Shown here piece by piece: positions 61,858 to 64,000 of a stretch of 64,000 nt of DNA (positions within the stretch are counted from its first letter, which is position 1; each line of letters begins with the position of its first letter). Where the stretch lies: NCBI RefSeq assembly GCF_017939745.1, contig NZ_JAGKQQ010000001.1, positions 2,356,001 through 2,420,000 of the forward strand. Direction: 5' to 3'. This DNA is from Gemmata palustris (GTDB taxonomy: Bacteria > Planctomycetota > Planctomycetia > Gemmatales > Gemmataceae). A program made the translations under genes and the position numbers. The notes under the pieces were generated by a model, which saw only the letters and a program-made list of their open reading frames with translations, was not told the origin of the DNA and made no database searches.

Positions 61858-62343
61858 GGAACGCTCCTGAGCAAGGTACAGCAACGGCCAGATTATCGTC
61901 GCCCCGTGGTCGGAACGCAACGACCCACCGCCCGGCAAGAAAGTACCCAACTGTGTGTTCCGGTGGGTAAGGCTTACAACCACGGGCCAATCGGACCGCC
62001 GACTGAAACGCGCGGACGGCCTGAAATCCCGGGTTTTTGTGGTTGTTCGCCGCGCGCGTCTTCGGTTTGGCACGTCGACTGCTTTACCTGTCGCGTCGAA
62101 CACGAATCGGGCCGAATTCCCCCCGGCCCGCCCCACACACCTGACCGCACTTCCCCCAACCTATCCACGAAAGCCGGCGACCGAGGTCGCCGGCTTCTTC
62201 TTTTTTCTGCGCCCCTTCGCGCCTCATGCGACCACCCCGTGCTCTGTTGCGTTTCGGATTCGCCGTGGTAAAAGGCATCGTCCCTCGAACCGCGATCCGC
62301 TACAACACATGATTCATCTACTCTCACTCTCTGGAGGCGATCA
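61858..62343. other. Gene-free stretch with an unexplained terminator
   Basis: About 485 bp between the leftward thioredoxin-like gene and the rightward Lys-rich gene. I find no credible coding sequence. A strong rightward terminator at 62171-62206 has no gene in front of it, so a short non-coding RNA may end there. Confidence 0.45.
62171..62206 (+). terminator. Rho-independent terminator without upstream gene
   Basis: AAGCCGGCGA pairs with TCGCCGGCTT around a 6-base loop and is followed by CTTCTTTTTT. The T-run gives the direction. Nothing coding ends just before it. Confidence 0.8.
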
Positions 62344-62745
62344 ATGGGTAAGAAAGCCAAGAAGGAAGCCGTAAAGCCCGAGGAACCGAAGAAAGAAGCT
62401 CCGAAACCGGAAGCGCTGAAGAAGGAACCGCCGAAATCCGAGCCACCGAAGAAAGACATCTCGAAAGCAGAAGTACTGAAAAACGCAATGGCGAAGGCCA
62501 AGGGCACGGTCGCGAAGGCTGCTGAGAAAGTGGCCGAGGTCGTGAAAGAAGTCGTCGTTCAGCCCGTTGTCAAAGCGGTCAAGAAGCAGCCGCGGAAGCG
62601 CTTCGTGCGCGAGAAGCAAGAGAAGCGCCCCCAACCGACGGGTCCGGCGCTGCCGCCGCGGAGCAGCAAGGCGACCGCCAAACTGATGTCAAAGGGTCTG
62701 GTGGTACCGCCCAAGGACGACGCGACCGGCACGAAACCGCGGTAG
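62344..62745 (+). CDS. Lys/Ala/Pro-rich basic protein, histone H1-like composition
   Basis: This 133-residue protein starts at an ATG behind a strong GGAGG. Residues 1-45 are KKxExxKPE-type repeats rich in Lys, Pro and Glu; 45-75 form an Ala/Val/Lys amphipathic helix (AMAKAKGTVAKAAEKVAEVV); the rest is basic (KKQPRKRFVREKQEKRPQ). There is no signal peptide. The composition recalls bacterial histone H1-like (HC1) or other nucleoid proteins, but low complexity makes the resemblance weak evidence. Function unknown. Confidence 0.75.
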   Translation: MGKKAKKEAVKPEEPKKEAPKPEALKKEPPKSEPPKKDISKAEVLKNAMAKAKGTVAKAAEKVAEVVKEVVVQPVVKAVKKQPRKRFVREKQEKRPQPTGPALPPRSSKATAKLMSKGLVVPPKDDATGTKPR

Positions 62746-63091
62746 TGCGGTTCGTTCCCCGCGACCGAAGTCACTTGAGCCCGTGTGGGCCGGCACGTTC
62801 TGAAAACCGTGAGCAGCAGCCGGCCCTCACTCATTTCGGCACTTCCCCAAAGCGACAAACTCCCGCGCTCCGAACCAACACCACCTATCTCGTCGAACTG
62901 GGCGAGGTGTGGAAAGCGGCGCGGTCCGAGAAGTAACAGGGACTGCGTCGGCGTTCGTGTCTGGGAGGTCGCACCTCGGAGTAAATTCTTCGTGTTCGTG
63001 AGCAACCGACATTTCGGCACGGTGATTGCAGAACATCAGGTGCCGGGGACGCAGGGACACGCTGCCCGGGAACCTCAACGAGGACCGAGTC
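62746..63091. other. Gene-free stretch
   Basis: About 345 bp. No convincing gene, repeat or terminator seen. Short open frames here lack ribosome sites and domain-like sequence. Confidence 0.4.
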
Positions 63092-63232
63092 ATGCAGAAC
63101 GACCTCACCGACCGCTCTGATCTGTGCCGCCTCGCGGACGACGGGTGCCCGCACGCGACCGGGGACACCCGGTCCCACGATCTCTCGGAGCTCTGGGCCG
63201 TACTCGGTAAGGATGACTACGAGACCGAGTAA
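63092..63232 (+). CDS. Possible small protein
   Basis: This 46-residue frame (start MQNDLTDRSDL) has GAGGA seven to eight bases before the ATG and is acidic, with two Cys and two His (CRLADDGCPHATGDTRSH). It ends before a hairpin at 63268. No family is recognised. The ribosome site and the hairpin are the only support. Confidence 0.4.
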   Translation: MQNDLTDRSDLCRLADDGCPHATGDTRSHDLSELWAVLGKDDYETE

Positions 63233-63267
63233 CTTCTTCCCTCTCGAATTGAAAAGATAGAGTCAAG

Positions 63268-63290
63268 TCCCGCCGACGCTCGCGGCGGGA
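63268..63290 (+). terminator. GC-rich hairpin after the small frame
   Basis: TCCCGCCG pairs with CGGCGGGA around a 7-base loop. No T-run follows. Confidence 0.45.
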
Positions 63291-63431
63291 GGCTCCGAAG
63301 CGACCACCCTCTCCCGAATCCGTACTCACCTCGATTCACTCATCCGACTTCAAACGAACGGCACCCGTCCTCATCCTCTCCCATATTTGCCCGCCGCGGT
63401 CCTTGCTCCAGGGAACCGATCCGAAGCGCGA

Positions 63432-63614
63432 CTAACATTCGCTAACATTTTTGGCCGGGTTGGGGTTCCCCAGAACTCACTTCCCACGAATCCCTGACAT
63501 TTGAGCCTCTCGGACGTTCTTGCGCCCCGCCGACCTCGCGCCCGCGGCTAACAGTGTTAGCGTTTCTGTCACTACTAGAGGTGCTTTCGGGCAAGCACCT
63601 CACCTGAATGTTAG
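63432..63614. repeat. GTTAG (CTAAC) cluster C
   Basis: CTAAC words lie at 63432 and 63442 (10 bp apart), a back-to-back inverted pair CTAAC/GTTAG at 63548-63560, and one GTTAG at 63610. The first pair and its flank (63425-63466) match the elements in clusters A and B. Confidence 0.8.
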
Positions 63615-63893
63615 CCGTGCCGACACGTCCCAAAATCGGCTCGCACCAGTAAACGCGGACCGCAAACACATCATAGTGTACACAAATACAAAAATCAACG
63701 CACCCACACGTCGCATTCGGCACGAACATCCTTCCCATTGCCAGACACCACGCACTGCGACCGTACAACGCACCGAGCAACCCAAAAACTTGAGATTCAG
63801 TTGCAAGGTGCTCCAATGCACCGAGTATCCCCAGGCAAGTTGCAAATCGCAACCGAATGTGGGACCGGCCCACGACACCAAACGGAGTTCGTC

Positions 63894-64000
63894 ATGTCGA
63901 AGAAACTCGAAGGCAAAGTCGCGCTGGTCACGGGCGGGTCGCGCGGCATCGGTGCGGCGACCGCTGAAGCCCTGGCCCGCGACGGCGCAACGGTCGCGAT
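63894..64000 (+). CDS. Short-chain dehydrogenase/reductase (3' end outside window)
   Basis: The first 35 codons are present. The ATG has GGAG seven bases upstream. The sequence [20 protein letters not shown] contains the NAD(P)-binding TGGSRGIG of classical SDRs such as FabG-type 3-ketoacyl reductases. The Ser-Arg after TGG suggests NADP use. The catalytic residues lie beyond the window. Confidence 0.9.
   Translation, partial: MSKKLEGKVALVTGGSRGIGAATAEALARDGATVA

Larger units (their letters stand above)
63233..63893. other. Gene-free stretch before the last gene
   Basis: About 660 bp. It holds a hairpin at 63268-63290 and the third GTTAG cluster at 63432-63614. The promoter of the final SDR gene should lie near its right end; I could not define it. 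A leftward open frame over 63442-63873 lacks any domain-like pattern. Confidence 0.5.

Noticed and set aside
63442..63873. Minus-strand gene in the last gap
   Set aside because: It spans GTTAG repeats and has no ribosome site or domain-like segment.

Overview
The window looks like chromosomal DNA of a planctomycete close to Gemmata (family Gemmataceae). It is GC-rich and carries families that are typical of that group: a DUF1559 prepilin-like protein, two pairs of PSCyt1/DUF1549/DUF1553 cytochrome-like proteins with DUF1501 proteins, PQQ-type propellers, a Ser/Thr kinase with leucine-rich repeats, and a C-terminally conserved hypothetical family that I recall as multi-copy in Gemmata. I see no tRNA, rRNA, CRISPR array, transposase or phage gene.

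Bases 1-23,500 are a signalling region. It opens inside a hybrid histidine kinase with three receiver domains, followed by overlapping cheR, cheB and a REC-kinase-REC hybrid. Next come a small membrane protein, a YceK-like lipoprotein, a 14-blade propeller hybrid kinase, a Ser/Thr kinase with LRRs, a secreted PQQ-like propeller with an EF-hand loop, and an HxlR regulator. The region ends with a 1928-residue kinase built on an exactly periodic HAMP array plus three receivers, and a REC-GAF-kinase-REC partner. The two ends of the region are paralogous modules; only the first has cheR/cheB, and no chemoreceptor gene is visible.

Bases 23,750-38,000 hold a DUF1559 protein and its lipoprotein partner, an atypical P1B ATPase, a phosphate-uptake locus in which PstC and PstA are one polypeptide, carB, a SWIM-finger-like small protein, 5-formyltetrahydrofolate cyclo-ligase, a small membrane protein and a Tat-exported protein of unknown function.

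Bases 38,200-61,900 are mostly a catabolic/secreted-protein region. It holds a PilT-like ATPase, then a nine-gene minus-strand run from a cyclophilin at 50,077 down to an immunity-like gene at 39,439. That run includes two enolase-superfamily dehydratases, a creatininase-family amidohydrolase, a DoeB-like deacylase and one PSCyt1-DUF1501 pair. A second PSCyt1-DUF1501 pair diverges from it. Further on are a PQQ-like propeller, a class V aminotransferase, a third enolase-superfamily enzyme with an SDR and an alpha/beta hydrolase, and an Rrf2 regulator with an NmrA-like protein. The window ends with a thioredoxin-like protein, a Lys/Ala/Pro-rich protein and the start of an SDR.

The most notable unexplained structure is non-coding. 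A roughly 40-bp element containing paired CTAAC words 10 bp apart recurs in three distant gene-free stretches (near 15,060, 31,180 and 63,440). Separately, large and mutually different palindromes sit in four consecutive spacers of the minus-strand run, and others lie between pstS and pstCA and upstream of carB.
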